Source of the DNA: Nocardia aobensis NBRC 100429
GTDB taxonomy: Bacteria > Actinomycetota > Actinomycetes > Mycobacteriales > Mycobacteriaceae
Length of the DNA: 47,109 nucleotides
Direction: 5' to 3'
Assembly: GCF_000308375.1 (NCBI RefSeq)
Contig: NZ_BAFQ01000288.1
Span: 1-47,109, forward strand
In this document: positions 33,409 to 41,057 of the stretch, one piece after another
Position numbering within the stretch: position 1 is the first letter of the stretch
How the letters are laid out: each line of letters opens with the position of its first letter
Notes under the pieces: generated by a model
Told to the model about the DNA's origin: nothing
Databases searched by the model: none
Seen by the model: the letters and a program-made list of their open reading frames with translations, nothing else
Made by a program: the position numbers and the translations under genes

Positions 33409-34728
33409 ATGGTACTTCCACTCGTGCCGCTGGTTGCTGCCCTCTGGGAGCAGCACAAGGGCGGCCCGCCCGACTCTTTCGCGAATGCGCAGGGCGATCA
33501 GAGCCCGGACGCGACCGCGGCGCGCAATCGGATCAACCAGATAGTGAACGGCGGATTCGGAGGGCAGTACCAGAACCCGCAGGTCGGGCAGGACGCGTAC
33601 AAGAATCCGCAGAATATCGACAATCTGTACGACCGCATTCAGAAGATGCAGCCCAGCACGGTGGTGACGTTGCACAACTTCTGGGAGGGGCTGCGGAACA
33701 AAATCGACAACGGGCACAACACTTTCGGGCCGCAGATTCAGAAGGCCATTCAGGAGAAGTGGCAGGGTGCGGCGGCTCAGAAGACTGCCGAGGGCATCAA
33801 GAGTTTCACCGACAAAGAAAAAGATCTGGTGAGCTCCGCTCAGTTGGTCAGCGAGAAGGTGAAGCTGGTTCGCTCGGCGGTGGAGATCGTCAAACCTGCC
33901 GCGCAGCCGACTCCGCACACGAGTTGGACCAGCGATCTTGCCGGTTGGGTGCCGGGGCCGACGTGGAAACTGAACGACCACCGCAAAACTCAGGCCGGCG
34001 CGGCGAACGAGCACTTGATCAACAACGTGTTCTACCCGGCCGTGCGCGAGAGTGACACGCAGGTGCCGTTGGCGCCTCGGCCGTACAATCCCGTGAATAC
34101 GCCCGACGACACGGAATGGAAGCCGTCGGGAGTTCCGCCGGTAGGCCCGCCCTCGAAGGGCCCCGACGATGGCCACGGCCCCGGTGATACCGATCAGCCC
34201 AAACCGCCAAATCCCGATCAAGGTCCGGGGGACGGCACCACACCGAGCGCGGTCGACCCGTCGACATTGACCGGCTCGGCGCAGAATCCCGCGAATACCA
34301 CCGCGGCCAGCGCCAACCCGGCTGGATGGGATCCGTCAGCGGCCGGCACACAGACCACCCCGTCGGCAGTGACGCCTTCGGGTATCGACCCACGGACCGG
34401 GCTCCCGTACGGTTCGGGCGGACCCGGCGTGGCGGGAACCGTTGGCGGCTCCGGCAATTCGCCCGGTCGCGGTACATCGGTGCCAGGGGCCGGCGCGCCG
34501 GGGCAAGGGACGGCTCGTGGGTTGGCGACCGGTGTGGGCAAGGGGGCAGCCGGGATGAACGGTATGCCCGGCATGATGCCGCCCGGCGCCAAGTCGAAGA
34601 AAGAGGAAGAGAAGACCCACAAGTCCAAGATCAGCGAGGAGTTGGTGTCACGGGACAACGGCGACGAACTGACCGGCCTTTCCGAGGAACAACGGCAGAA
34701 GACCGTCCCGCCGGTCTTGGGTGAATAG
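33409..34728 (+). CDS. long WxG/PPE-like, proline-glycine-rich probable type VII substrate
   Basis: A 439-residue protein. Residues 1-190 are helical with a WxG-type turn (AIQEKWQGAAAQKTAEG), as in the N-terminal helices of PPE/WXG100 superfamily substrates. Residues about 225-390 are low-complexity Pro/Gly/Thr/Ser (VPPVGPPSKGPDDGHG, NGMPGMMPPG). The C-terminus is charged and conserved-looking (SKISEELVSRDNGDELTGLSEEQRQKTVPPVLGE), as seen in many Nocardia proteins of this sort. No signal peptide, which fits ESX export. An in-frame ATG at 33409 follows GGGGGAG. The EspG gene follows after 3 bases. Confidence 0.75.
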   Translation: MVLPLVPLVAALWEQHKGGPPDSFANAQGDQSPDATAARNRINQIVNGGFGGQYQNPQVGQDAYKNPQNIDNLYDRIQKMQPSTVVTLHNFWEGLRNKIDNGHNTFGPQIQKAIQEKWQGAAAQKTAEGIKSFTDKEKDLVSSAQLVSEKVKLVRSAVEIVKPAAQPTPHTSWTSDLAGWVPGPTWKLNDHRKTQAGAANEHLINNVFYPAVRESDTQVPLAPRPYNPVNTPDDTEWKPSGVPPVGPPSKGPDDGHGPGDTDQPKPPNPDQGPGDGTTPSAVDPSTLTGSAQNPANTTAASANPAGWDPSAAGTQTTPSAVTPSGIDPRTGLPYGSGGPGVAGTVGGSGNSPGRGTSVPGAGAPGQGTARGLATGVGKGAAGMNGMPGMMPPGAKSKKEEEKTHKSKISEELVSRDNGDELTGLSEEQRQKTVPPVLGE

Positions 34729-34731
34729 CGC

Positions 34732-35538
34732 ATGGCAGGTTGGACTTTCAGCGCGCTCGGCTTCACCGTCCTGTGGCGTGCCGCGGGACACGACATCCTG
34801 CCGTATCCCTTACAGTTCCGCTCCACGGCCGAGACCTCGGACGAACTGGAAGCCCAGTGGAAAGCCGAAGCCGCCGACCTCGCCGGCCGCATCGACGACA
34901 ACGCCGAAGCCGCGGTGCGCATCCTACACGGTCCGGAATCACGCATCGAGATCGCCGGATTCGCCGCCGCGTCGAACGGTTCGGGCGATCTCGAGCAGAT
35001 GGGCGATCCGCGCCATCGCGTCCGCATCCACGCGGCCGTGCACTACCGGCAGGCGGTCCTGGTCACTCAGCAACCCTCATCCGACCCGGAATCCGGTGGG
35101 ACCGTGCGGATGTCGCTCCTGCGCGCCGAAAACCTCACCCGCCACCTGCTCGCCGCCATCCCCGGCCACCCCCGAGGCACCCGCCCCGCTCTGCAGGTCA
35201 ACCGCGCCGACCTCACCGACGACGACCGCCCCTACACCGCATTCCACGACGACGCCCCCCGCTCCCCCCGCGACGAAGCCGCCCGCTTCTTCGAACGCCC
35301 CCGCAGCACCGTCCTCCACGTCGCCGTCTGCGCAGGCCCCGCCTGGGACCGCCGCCCCACCCCGGCCCGCGATTTCCACATCATGGACTACTCCGACGGC
35401 CGCTACCTCGTCCGCCACACCAAACACGACCTCCGCGCCGACCCCGCCGACACATCCATCGTCCAGAACCACCTGCAACGCCTCATCGACGCGACGGTCC
35501 AGGGCTTCCGCGAGGACAACGATCCGAGTTACGCGTGA
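34732..35538 (+). CDS. EspG-family ESX secretion-associated chaperone
   Basis: A 268-residue cytoplasmic protein. The N-terminus WTFSALGFTVLWRAAGHDILPYPLQFRS, the IDDNAEAAVRILHGPESRIEIAGF region, and C-terminal RFFERPRSTVLHVAVCAGPAWDRRPTPARDFHIMDYSDGRYLV match EspG proteins (PF14011), which bind PE-PPE or related WXG substrates and hand them to the ESX/type VII machinery. It begins 3 bases after the stop of the PPE-like gene, so chaperone and client are coupled. No EccC ATPase or membrane components are in the window, so it must serve an ESX system encoded elsewhere. Confidence 0.85.
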   Translation: MAGWTFSALGFTVLWRAAGHDILPYPLQFRSTAETSDELEAQWKAEAADLAGRIDDNAEAAVRILHGPESRIEIAGFAAASNGSGDLEQMGDPRHRVRIHAAVHYRQAVLVTQQPSSDPESGGTVRMSLLRAENLTRHLLAAIPGHPRGTRPALQVNRADLTDDDRPYTAFHDDAPRSPRDEAARFFERPRSTVLHVAVCAGPAWDRRPTPARDFHIMDYSDGRYLVRHTKHDLRADPADTSIVQNHLQRLIDATVQGFREDNDPSYA

Positions 35539-35578
35539 AATGTTTCCAAATACTCGAATCTGATCCGGGCCTCCAGCA

Positions 35579-36232
35579 TCAGTATTCGAGTTCGCGCCAC
35601 GCGATGACGATGGGGAATGGAAAATCTATCCGTACTTCTTCCGAGTCGGTGGGGGACCATTCGCCGGCGAGCAAGTAGTTGGCGGGATGCAGCGGTCGGA
35701 CGCCCGGAGGTAGGTCGCCGTGCCCCGTTTCGAGGGCGTAGGCGCGAATCGTGGCGATCGCGCTTTCCGTTCGAGCCAGGGTCACCTCCCAGTACCAGGG
35801 GATTCCGGCACCCGCATAGCGCGCCTTCTTGGCTTCCATATCGGATTGGGTGTTGGTCGGCGACAGTACCTCGCCGACAAGCAACGCGTCGGCCGAGCGA
35901 ATGTCCTGGTACGGGGACCCGAGGCAACGATGCACGAGAACAGCCGGGGTCAGGAAGTCGGACTTACCGTTATTGCCGAGGAAAACATTCGTCTCGGTCG
36001 TCACTCGCCAATACTGGTCGGGAACCGTTCGAGTGACTTCCCGAGTGTGCCGCTCGAGCGCGGCCCACAGACGGTTGGTGAAGATCTGGTGCTCGGCCGG
36101 ACCGCGGCGAACCCACACCACACGACCATTCCACAGCTCGATCTGCGCGGAGATCTCCTCGGGCAACTGTTCGAGTTCTTCCCAGGTCATGAACTCCGGG
36201 AGGTCGGGGCGCTCGATCCGTGGCTGGGACAT
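35579..36232 (-). CDS. Uma2-family (DUF820) endonuclease
   Basis: A 217-residue PD-(D/E)xK nuclease-like protein: MTWEELEQLPEEISAQIELWNGRVVWVRRGPAEHQIFTNRLWAAL, KSDFLTPAVLVHR, LVGEVLSPTNTQSDMEAKKARYAGAGIPWYWEVTL, LHPANYLLAGEW, and the IDFPFPIVIAWRELEY end. The Glu of GEVLSP and the Lys of EAKKARYA keep the catalytic positions; the first acidic motif is SDF rather than the usual PDV. Uma2 genes are scattered in actinobacteria and their job is unclear. It converges on EspG with a 40-base gap, and a decayed relative lies at 24538-24672. Confidence 0.85.
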   Translation of the reverse strand: MSQPRIERPDLPEFMTWEELEQLPEEISAQIELWNGRVVWVRRGPAEHQIFTNRLWAALERHTREVTRTVPDQYWRVTTETNVFLGNNGKSDFLTPAVLVHRCLGSPYQDIRSADALLVGEVLSPTNTQSDMEAKKARYAGAGIPWYWEVTLARTESAIATIRAYALETGHGDLPPGVRPLHPANYLLAGEWSPTDSEEVRIDFPFPIVIAWRELEY

Positions 36233-36331
36233 GTCGTCATCGTAGGCCTGCCGGGTGGTCCGATGCGGTGCTGCGGGAGCGGCCGGGGTATGTCCATCGA
36301 GCGCTCCTCATTGTTCCGCGCATCGAATGGG

Positions 36332-36688
36332 CTACTGCTGCTGATCTTCGTAGAACGCGCGCACGTGGGCGGCGTGGCCATCCTGGTCGAGTTCGACGAC
36401 ATCGAGGACTCGATTGCCGTTTTCGCGGCGGTAGAGCAGGGCGTAACCACCGGGGCTGGTCAGCAGTGCTTCTTCGGTGAATGTGAGGGCGGGAGCGAGC
36501 TGCAAGCCGAGTTCGAAGTGCTTGCGTAGTTCGGACTTGCCGTGTAGCCGGCCATCGGGTGTGCCCCACCGGCGCGTCACGGTAGAGGCGACGAAGTCGA
36601 CGTTGTCGGCGTAGCAGGCCATGATCGCGTCGAGGTCGCGCGCGCTCCATGCCGCCAGCCAGGCGTCGGCGTGTGCTCTAGCTTCCAT
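36332..36688 (-). CDS. SnoaL/NTF2-like protein
   Basis: A 118-residue single-domain NTF2-fold protein: HADAWLAAWSARDLDAIMACYADNVDFVAS, LHGKSELRKHFELGLQLAPALTFTEEALLTSPGGYALLYRRENG, VVELDQDGHAAHVRAFYED. This is the SnoaL-like (ketosteroid-isomerase-like) family that usually binds small hydrophobic ligands. The ATG at 36688 starts MEARAHAD; a longer frame to 36733 lacks a ribosome site. It is divergent from the amidase gene, with about 174 bases between starts. Confidence 0.82.
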   Translation of the reverse strand: MEARAHADAWLAAWSARDLDAIMACYADNVDFVASTVTRRWGTPDGRLHGKSELRKHFELGLQLAPALTFTEEALLTSPGGYALLYRRENGNRVLDVVELDQDGHAAHVRAFYEDQQQ

Positions 36689-36862
36689 ATCCGCATTATG
36701 CGGACACCGTCGCTGTCGGTGTGCTGCGGGCAATTGCTTTCTGTGGGAATAAATTTCGTCCGTCGGAGGTTGGGGGAGTCGCGTCTGTCACCGCGCCGCC
36801 GGACGGACGCGTCGGCGACGAACAATAGGGGCGCCACGCACCCGGAGATGCAAGGAGAACTG

Positions 36863-38320
36863 ATGCCCGGACCGGAGTTTGCGACGCTGCGGGAGCAGGT
36901 AGCCGCGTTGCAGGCCAAGACCATCTCGGCGGCCGAACTGCTCGAACTGAGCATTGCGCGGATCGAGAAGTTCGACGAGAAGGTCAATGCCGTTGTGGTG
37001 CGGGACTTCGAGCGTGCTCGCGTTGCGGCGAAACAGGCCGATGCGGCATTGGCGCGGGGCGAGGATGCGCCGCTCCTCGGCGTTCCGGTCGCGGTGAAGG
37101 AATCCTTCAATATCGCCGGTCTGCCGACCACGTGGGGGCTTCCCGACGCGAAGGGCTGGGAGCCGGCCGAGGACGCGGTGCTGGTGTCACGTGTCAAGGC
37201 AGCGGGCGGGGTTGTCGTCGGCAAAACGAATGTGCCGTTCTTCCTGCGTGATTGGCAGTCCTACAACGACATCTACGGCACGACCAACAATCCTTGGGAT
37301 CTGACCCGATCGCCCGGGGGCTCGTCCGGAGGGTCGGCCGCAGCGCTCGCGGCGGGGTACGTCTCGCTCGCGCTCGGCTCCGATATCGGCGGCTCCTTGC
37401 GGGTTCCGGCGCATTTCTGCGGCGTCTACTCACACAAACCGTCCCGCACCCTGCTGCCGGGTCGCGGACATATACCGCCGCGCACCCCGGCGCTGGCGGC
37501 GCCGATGGACCTTCCCGTAGTCGGGCCGATGACTCGCAGCGCTGCCGACCTGACGTTGGCGACACGGCTCTTGGCCGGGCCCGACGACGTGGAAGCGGTC
37601 GCTTACAAGCTCGAGTTGCCACCGCCGCGGGGCGAGGAACTCGCACAGTTCCGCGTGCTGATCATCGACAGTCATCCGCTGGTGCCGACCTCCACCGTGA
37701 TTCGCGACGGTTTCGAACGGCTCGCGCAGGGACTCGAGAAGGCCGGTGCCTCGGTCGCTCGGCAGAGTGCGCTACTGCCCGACCTGACGCTGACAGCGAA
37801 AACCTATTTCACACTACTGATGTCGCAATTCGGCGCCGACGCGTCGCCCGACGCCATCCGAGCGATCCAAGCCGTCGTTGCCGAGATCCCGCCGGAGACC
37901 GACACCCTCGAGGCGGTCATCCAACGGGCGTTCGTTGCCAGCCACGGCGACTGGATGAAGGCCGACCGCGTCCGCATCGGCCTGGCCGACAGGTGGCGAC
38001 AGCTGTTCGGCGAATTCGACGTGGTGTTGTGCCCGATCACCCCGACACCCGCCTTCCCCCACGACCATTCGGCCATGGACACCCGCACGCTCGAAATCGA
38101 CGGCACCGCCTACCCGTACAACTACAACCTGGTCTGGGCGAGTATCGCCACCCTGCTCGGCCTCCCGGCCACCGCGGCGCCGATCGGACGCTCACTGGAA
38201 GGGCTGCCCTTCGGCACGCAGATCATCGGGCCCTATCTCGAAGACCCGACAACCTTGCGATTCGCCGAATTGCTCGAGCAGGAGTTCGGCGGATTCACCC
38301 CGCCGCCCGGCTTCGAATAG
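36863..38320 (+). CDS. amidase, amidase-signature family
   Basis: A 485-residue hydrolase with the Ser-cisSer-Lys triad: Lys79 in VPVAVKESF, the cis-Ser in PGGSSGGS (154/155), and nucleophile Ser178 in GSDIGGSLR. TWGLP, PAEDAVLVSRVKAAGG and KTNVPFFL complete the signature. It releases ammonia from small amides; substrate class (aliphatic, aryl or indole amides) is not clear. The length is normal for the family. AAGGAGAAC sits 5 bases before the ATG at 36863. It converges on the antitoxin gene at 38365. Confidence 0.92.
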   Translation: MPGPEFATLREQVAALQAKTISAAELLELSIARIEKFDEKVNAVVVRDFERARVAAKQADAALARGEDAPLLGVPVAVKESFNIAGLPTTWGLPDAKGWEPAEDAVLVSRVKAAGGVVVGKTNVPFFLRDWQSYNDIYGTTNNPWDLTRSPGGSSGGSAAALAAGYVSLALGSDIGGSLRVPAHFCGVYSHKPSRTLLPGRGHIPPRTPALAAPMDLPVVGPMTRSAADLTLATRLLAGPDDVEAVAYKLELPPPRGEELAQFRVLIIDSHPLVPTSTVIRDGFERLAQGLEKAGASVARQSALLPDLTLTAKTYFTLLMSQFGADASPDAIRAIQAVVAEIPPETDTLEAVIQRAFVASHGDWMKADRVRIGLADRWRQLFGEFDVVLCPITPTPAFPHDHSAMDTRTLEIDGTAYPYNYNLVWASIATLLGLPATAAPIGRSLEGLPFGTQIIGPYLEDPTTLRFAELLEQEFGGFTPPPGFE

Positions 38321-38364
38321 ACGCTGTCCACGCGAAGTAGTTGAGCAAGGCGAGAGGTCTCGTC

Positions 38365-38697
38365 TCAGGCGACCTTCCAGGTACGGTCGCCAAGCGTGAC
38401 GACAAGGTTGACCGATCCACCCAGAGCCGAGACATACGCTCGGATCGTGTCGATGCCGGACACCTCGCCTCGCTCGATCTTCGAGACTCTCGCCTGCGAA
38501 ATCCCCAAAGCTTCAGCGACTTCCGTCTGCGTGAGGCCGATCGACTTTCGGATCTCGGCGAGCTGGTGGCCACGCAAATAAGCCTCGTGCCGTTCTCGGG
38601 CACGATCTCGTGCTGCAGCGCGTTCTGGCTCGGTTCGGGAATCGGCATCGCGCGCCTTGGCCTTTACTTCGCTCCAAGTGCTGAACTTCGAACTCAT
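38365..38697 (-). CDS. higA: HigA-type XRE antitoxin
   Basis: A 110-residue protein. Residues 1-45 are charged and helical (ARDADSRTEPERAAARDRARERHEAY). The HTH is LAEIRKSIGLTQTEVAEALGISQARVSKIERGE, followed by a short dimerisation tail VNLVVTLGDRTWKVA. The ATG overlaps the toxin stop by four bases (toxin first, antitoxin second, the HigBA order). It should neutralise the toxin and bind the palindrome at the operon promoter. The gene symbol is by architecture, not by a close match. Confidence 0.85.
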   Translation of the reverse strand: MSSKFSTWSEVKAKARDADSRTEPERAAARDRARERHEAYLRGHQLAEIRKSIGLTQTEVAEALGISQARVSKIERGEVSGIDTIRAYVSALGGSVNLVVTLGDRTWKVA

Positions 38698-39062
38698 CGC
38701 TGCTCCTTCAACGCTTCCAGATGCTCAGTGAAGCGCTTGTCGGCCAGAGGGATCGCTTCGTAATACCACCCCTGCCAATCGTCGGCTTTGTCGCCGGCTA
38801 CCAGGATTATCGCCTCTCTCGCCGGATCGAATGCGAACAACATCCTCACCTCCGAGCGTCCGGTCGATGCGGGCCTGAGCTCCTTCATGTTGTGGAAGCG
38901 GCTGCCCTTCACTCGGTCCACCAGTGGTCTTCCGGCGGCGGGCCCCTCTGCGGACAGATAATCCAGCGCCATTTCGATGAGGTCTCCAGACTCCGGATCG
39001 TCCGCGCAGACTGCCAAGAACCACGACTCCACCTCCGGATGAAGACTGATCTCCCAGGTCAC
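38694..39062 (-). CDS. higB: HigB/RelE-type mRNA interferase toxin
   Basis: A 122-residue RelE-superfamily toxin (phage-derived Gp49-like HigB branch): WEISLHPEVESWFLAV, DLIEMALDYLSAEGPAAGRPLVDRVKGSRFHNMKELRPASTGRSEVRMLFAFDPAREAIILVAGDKADDWQGWYYEAIPLADKRFTEHLEAL. The R-x-L-F-AFDP and GDK strands are the usual core. GTG start at 39062; TATACT lies 7 bases upstream as a -10 box, so the mRNA is probably leaderless. It cleaves mRNA on the ribosome when antitoxin falls. Confidence 0.88.
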   Translation of the reverse strand: MTWEISLHPEVESWFLAVCADDPESGDLIEMALDYLSAEGPAAGRPLVDRVKGSRFHNMKELRPASTGRSEVRMLFAFDPAREAIILVAGDKADDWQGWYYEAIPLADKRFTEHLEALKEQR

Positions 39063-39071
39063 CGCATCGAG

Positions 39072-39089
39072 TATAACCTATTTGTTATA
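39072..39089. promoter_or_regulatory. operator over the higBA promoter
   Basis: TATAAC (39072-39077), CTATTT, GTTATA (39084-39089): a perfect 6-6-6 inverted repeat, strikingly AT-rich for this DNA. It overlaps the -10 box TATACT (39075-39070 on the minus strand) that lies 7 bases before the toxin start. Binding by the HigA-type protein would block RNA polymerase directly. Confidence 0.7.
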
Positions 39090-39145
39090 GCAGGGCCTTC
39101 TCGGTGAACGAGCGACGCTGGTGCTGAACTCGCGGCTGAAATGCG

Positions 39146-40627
39146 TCAGCAGCCCGCTTGGAACGGATAACAGGTTGCCCCTTCGGTAGGCGTTGTCGAA
39201 CGCGGTGAGGTGCCTTGCCGCTCAGTGGGCGTGACGGGCGATGTCGGGATCGGTGTCGTTGTCCTCTCGGGTGCGCGGACCTGGGATGGTGCCGGTTGAG
39301 AGCCGGTTTGGGCGCGGGGGTGGTCCTTGCCTGCCATGTAGCCGATGCCGCAGACGAGGATCAGGGAGGCGGCGATTCCCAGGAGTGCGGTGCGGAGGCG
39401 GTGGTTGGCTGGGGGCTGGGTTCGTGGGTCGACCTCTGGGGCAGGCTCGTGCCAGTTGGGCTCCGGTGCGTCAGCTTGCGGGGTTGTGATCGGCGCGGTG
39501 TGGGCGGTGGTGCCGGATGGGAAGGGAGCGGGGATGGGCTCGGCCGATCTCCGGGGCGGTCCGGACGAGGGGAGCGGGGCGGAGTTCGAATGATGAGTTG
39601 TGGCTGCGGGGGCGCCTGCGGCTGGATCGTTGGGGAACGGTCGCGAAGCTCGTGTAGGGGAGGGTGTCGGATCGGCATGCGCAGCCGACGCGGTCGAGGG
39701 GTGTGAACCTGTCGGGACCGCTTGCGAATTCGCTTCGACCTGGAATGCCATCCCCGGCTGGGCGTCCGGTGTGCCCGACGGAGGGGAGATGTAGGCCGGG
39801 GTCGACGGGGCTGCGGGGGTTGACTCGTCCTGCGAAGGCGGGATGTGCGAACTTGCCGGATCCGCTTGTGCATTCGGTTCGGTTTGGCCTGCTGGATCCG
39901 GCTGGGCGGTCGGTGCGCCTGAGGGGGCGGCCGACGAAGCAGTTGGGTCTGTGTCTCCATCCCTCCGAACCGCTGGCACCTCGGTCGGAAAGCCTTCCCC
40001 CACCAGGTCGGCGTACAACCGCCGGCGGCTTTCGGCGTCGCGGGTGCGGTCGACTCGCAGGGCCGTCAGTACGGTGACGACCAATTCGGCGGTCCACGGG
40101 GTTCGGTCGCGGTGCTGGGCGGTTCGGCCGAACCACGAGTACAGCTGGGAGGCGCTGTCGCCGAGGAGGACGGTGAAACCGCCGGGCATCGGGCCCTTGT
40201 CGAGGGCCAGTGTGCTGCCGGACTTGGGCATGAGCAGGATCAGGCCGTCGACGAACGGTTCCGGGCCGCGGGTCAGTTCGGCGACGAAGGTTCTCAACGC
40301 GGAGACAGGCCTGCGCACTTGGTGCAGGGGGTTGAGGTCGTCGCCGCGGAGTTGGACCGGGTCGCCGTGGATGCCGGGAGCCGACCACCGCTCGTTCATC
40401 GAACAGGACAGCGGTCCACGAGCCTTCTTGCGAAGCGCGTCGACCTCGATGACAGCCACCGCGTGCGGAGTGAAAACCAGAAGACCGGCTTCGGTGCTCC
40501 CGCCGTCCAGCCTCGGGACGTAGACGCCGGAAACAGCGATTCCGGGATGGGTGACGTAGTTCGCGAGCCATTCGACGACCTGCTGTTCGGTCTTCGGTTT
40601 GGTGATGTCGCCGTTGATTATCAGCAT
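39146..40627 (-). CDS. NERD-like domain membrane protein with proline-rich stalk
   Basis: A 493-residue protein. Residues 1-190 resemble a NERD (nuclease-related) domain: TEQQVVEWLANYV, GLLVFTPHAVAVIEVDALRKKARG, LHQVRRPVSALRTFV. In NERD nucleases the IEVK lysine is catalytic; here it is IEVD, so activity is doubtful. Residues about 225-410 are an almost pure Pro/Ser/Thr/Ala stalk. One membrane helix follows (TALLGIAASLILVCGIGYMAG), then a short Thr/Pro-rich tail ending CYPFQAGC outside the membrane. An ATG at 40627 starts MLIINGDITK. It may be a membrane-anchored sensor that lost nuclease function. Confidence 0.6.
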   Translation of the reverse strand: MLIINGDITKPKTEQQVVEWLANYVTHPGIAVSGVYVPRLDGGSTEAGLLVFTPHAVAVIEVDALRKKARGPLSCSMNERWSAPGIHGDPVQLRGDDLNPLHQVRRPVSALRTFVAELTRGPEPFVDGLILLMPKSGSTLALDKGPMPGGFTVLLGDSASQLYSWFGRTAQHRDRTPWTAELVVTVLTALRVDRTRDAESRRRLYADLVGEGFPTEVPAVRRDGDTDPTASSAAPSGAPTAQPDPAGQTEPNAQADPASSHIPPSQDESTPAAPSTPAYISPPSGTPDAQPGMAFQVEANSQAVPTGSHPSTASAAHADPTPSPTRASRPFPNDPAAGAPAATTHHSNSAPLPSSGPPRRSAEPIPAPFPSGTTAHTAPITTPQADAPEPNWHEPAPEVDPRTQPPANHRLRTALLGIAASLILVCGIGYMAGKDHPRAQTGSQPAPSQVRAPERTTTPIPTSPVTPTERQGTSPRSTTPTEGATCYPFQAGC

Positions 40628-41011
40628 GGCCGGTTCGACCTCCAGAAGCGTTGTAACACATCAACGTTAACCGAGGGCTTCCACGAAAAGTCGCGTGATA
40701 ACACTGCGCTGCAAGGGGTTTCGCTACGTCATCGCTGGTGGGCTGCTACGGCGGGAATTTTCGATCGAAAAGTGATATGAGACAACAGATTCCGACCGGA
40801 CGGAATGTCGGCTCGAGGCGATCGCTCGACGCGTGCGTGTGATCCCCGCCCGGCTCGGCGTTCCAGCTGGTCGGTGGACGACACGGCGTCTCCGCCGGAC
40901 GATGCCCTGCGTGGCCGGGCTGGTCGGAGCATCGCCTTGCCCGGGAAGGGCCGCCAACCGGCCGCCAGGGCCGGAGTCCTTGCGGTCGGCGATCACCAGG
41001 AGGGTATTGAT

Positions 41012-41052
41012 ATTCTCCACTATGGAATTCTCATTCTCATTGAGAGAGAATG
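41012..41052. promoter_or_regulatory. clustered ATTCTC half-sites before a P450 gene
   Basis: ATTCTC occurs at 41012, 41027 and 41033, and its complement GAGAAT at 41046. CATTCTC (41032-41038) and GAGAATG (41046-41052) form a perfect 7-base inverted repeat with a 7-base spacer, and TCTC-ATT-GAGA (41035-41045) nests inside. The cluster ends 5 bases before the P450 start and covers its ribosome site, as a repressor operator would. The remaining part of the 40628-41057 gap shows no gene. Confidence 0.6.
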
Positions 41053-41057
41053 CTTCC

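Noticed and set aside
36332..39089. Prophage or integrative element carrying the HigBA pair
   Set aside because: No integrase, excisionase, att-like direct repeat, tRNA or phage structural gene was seen nearby.
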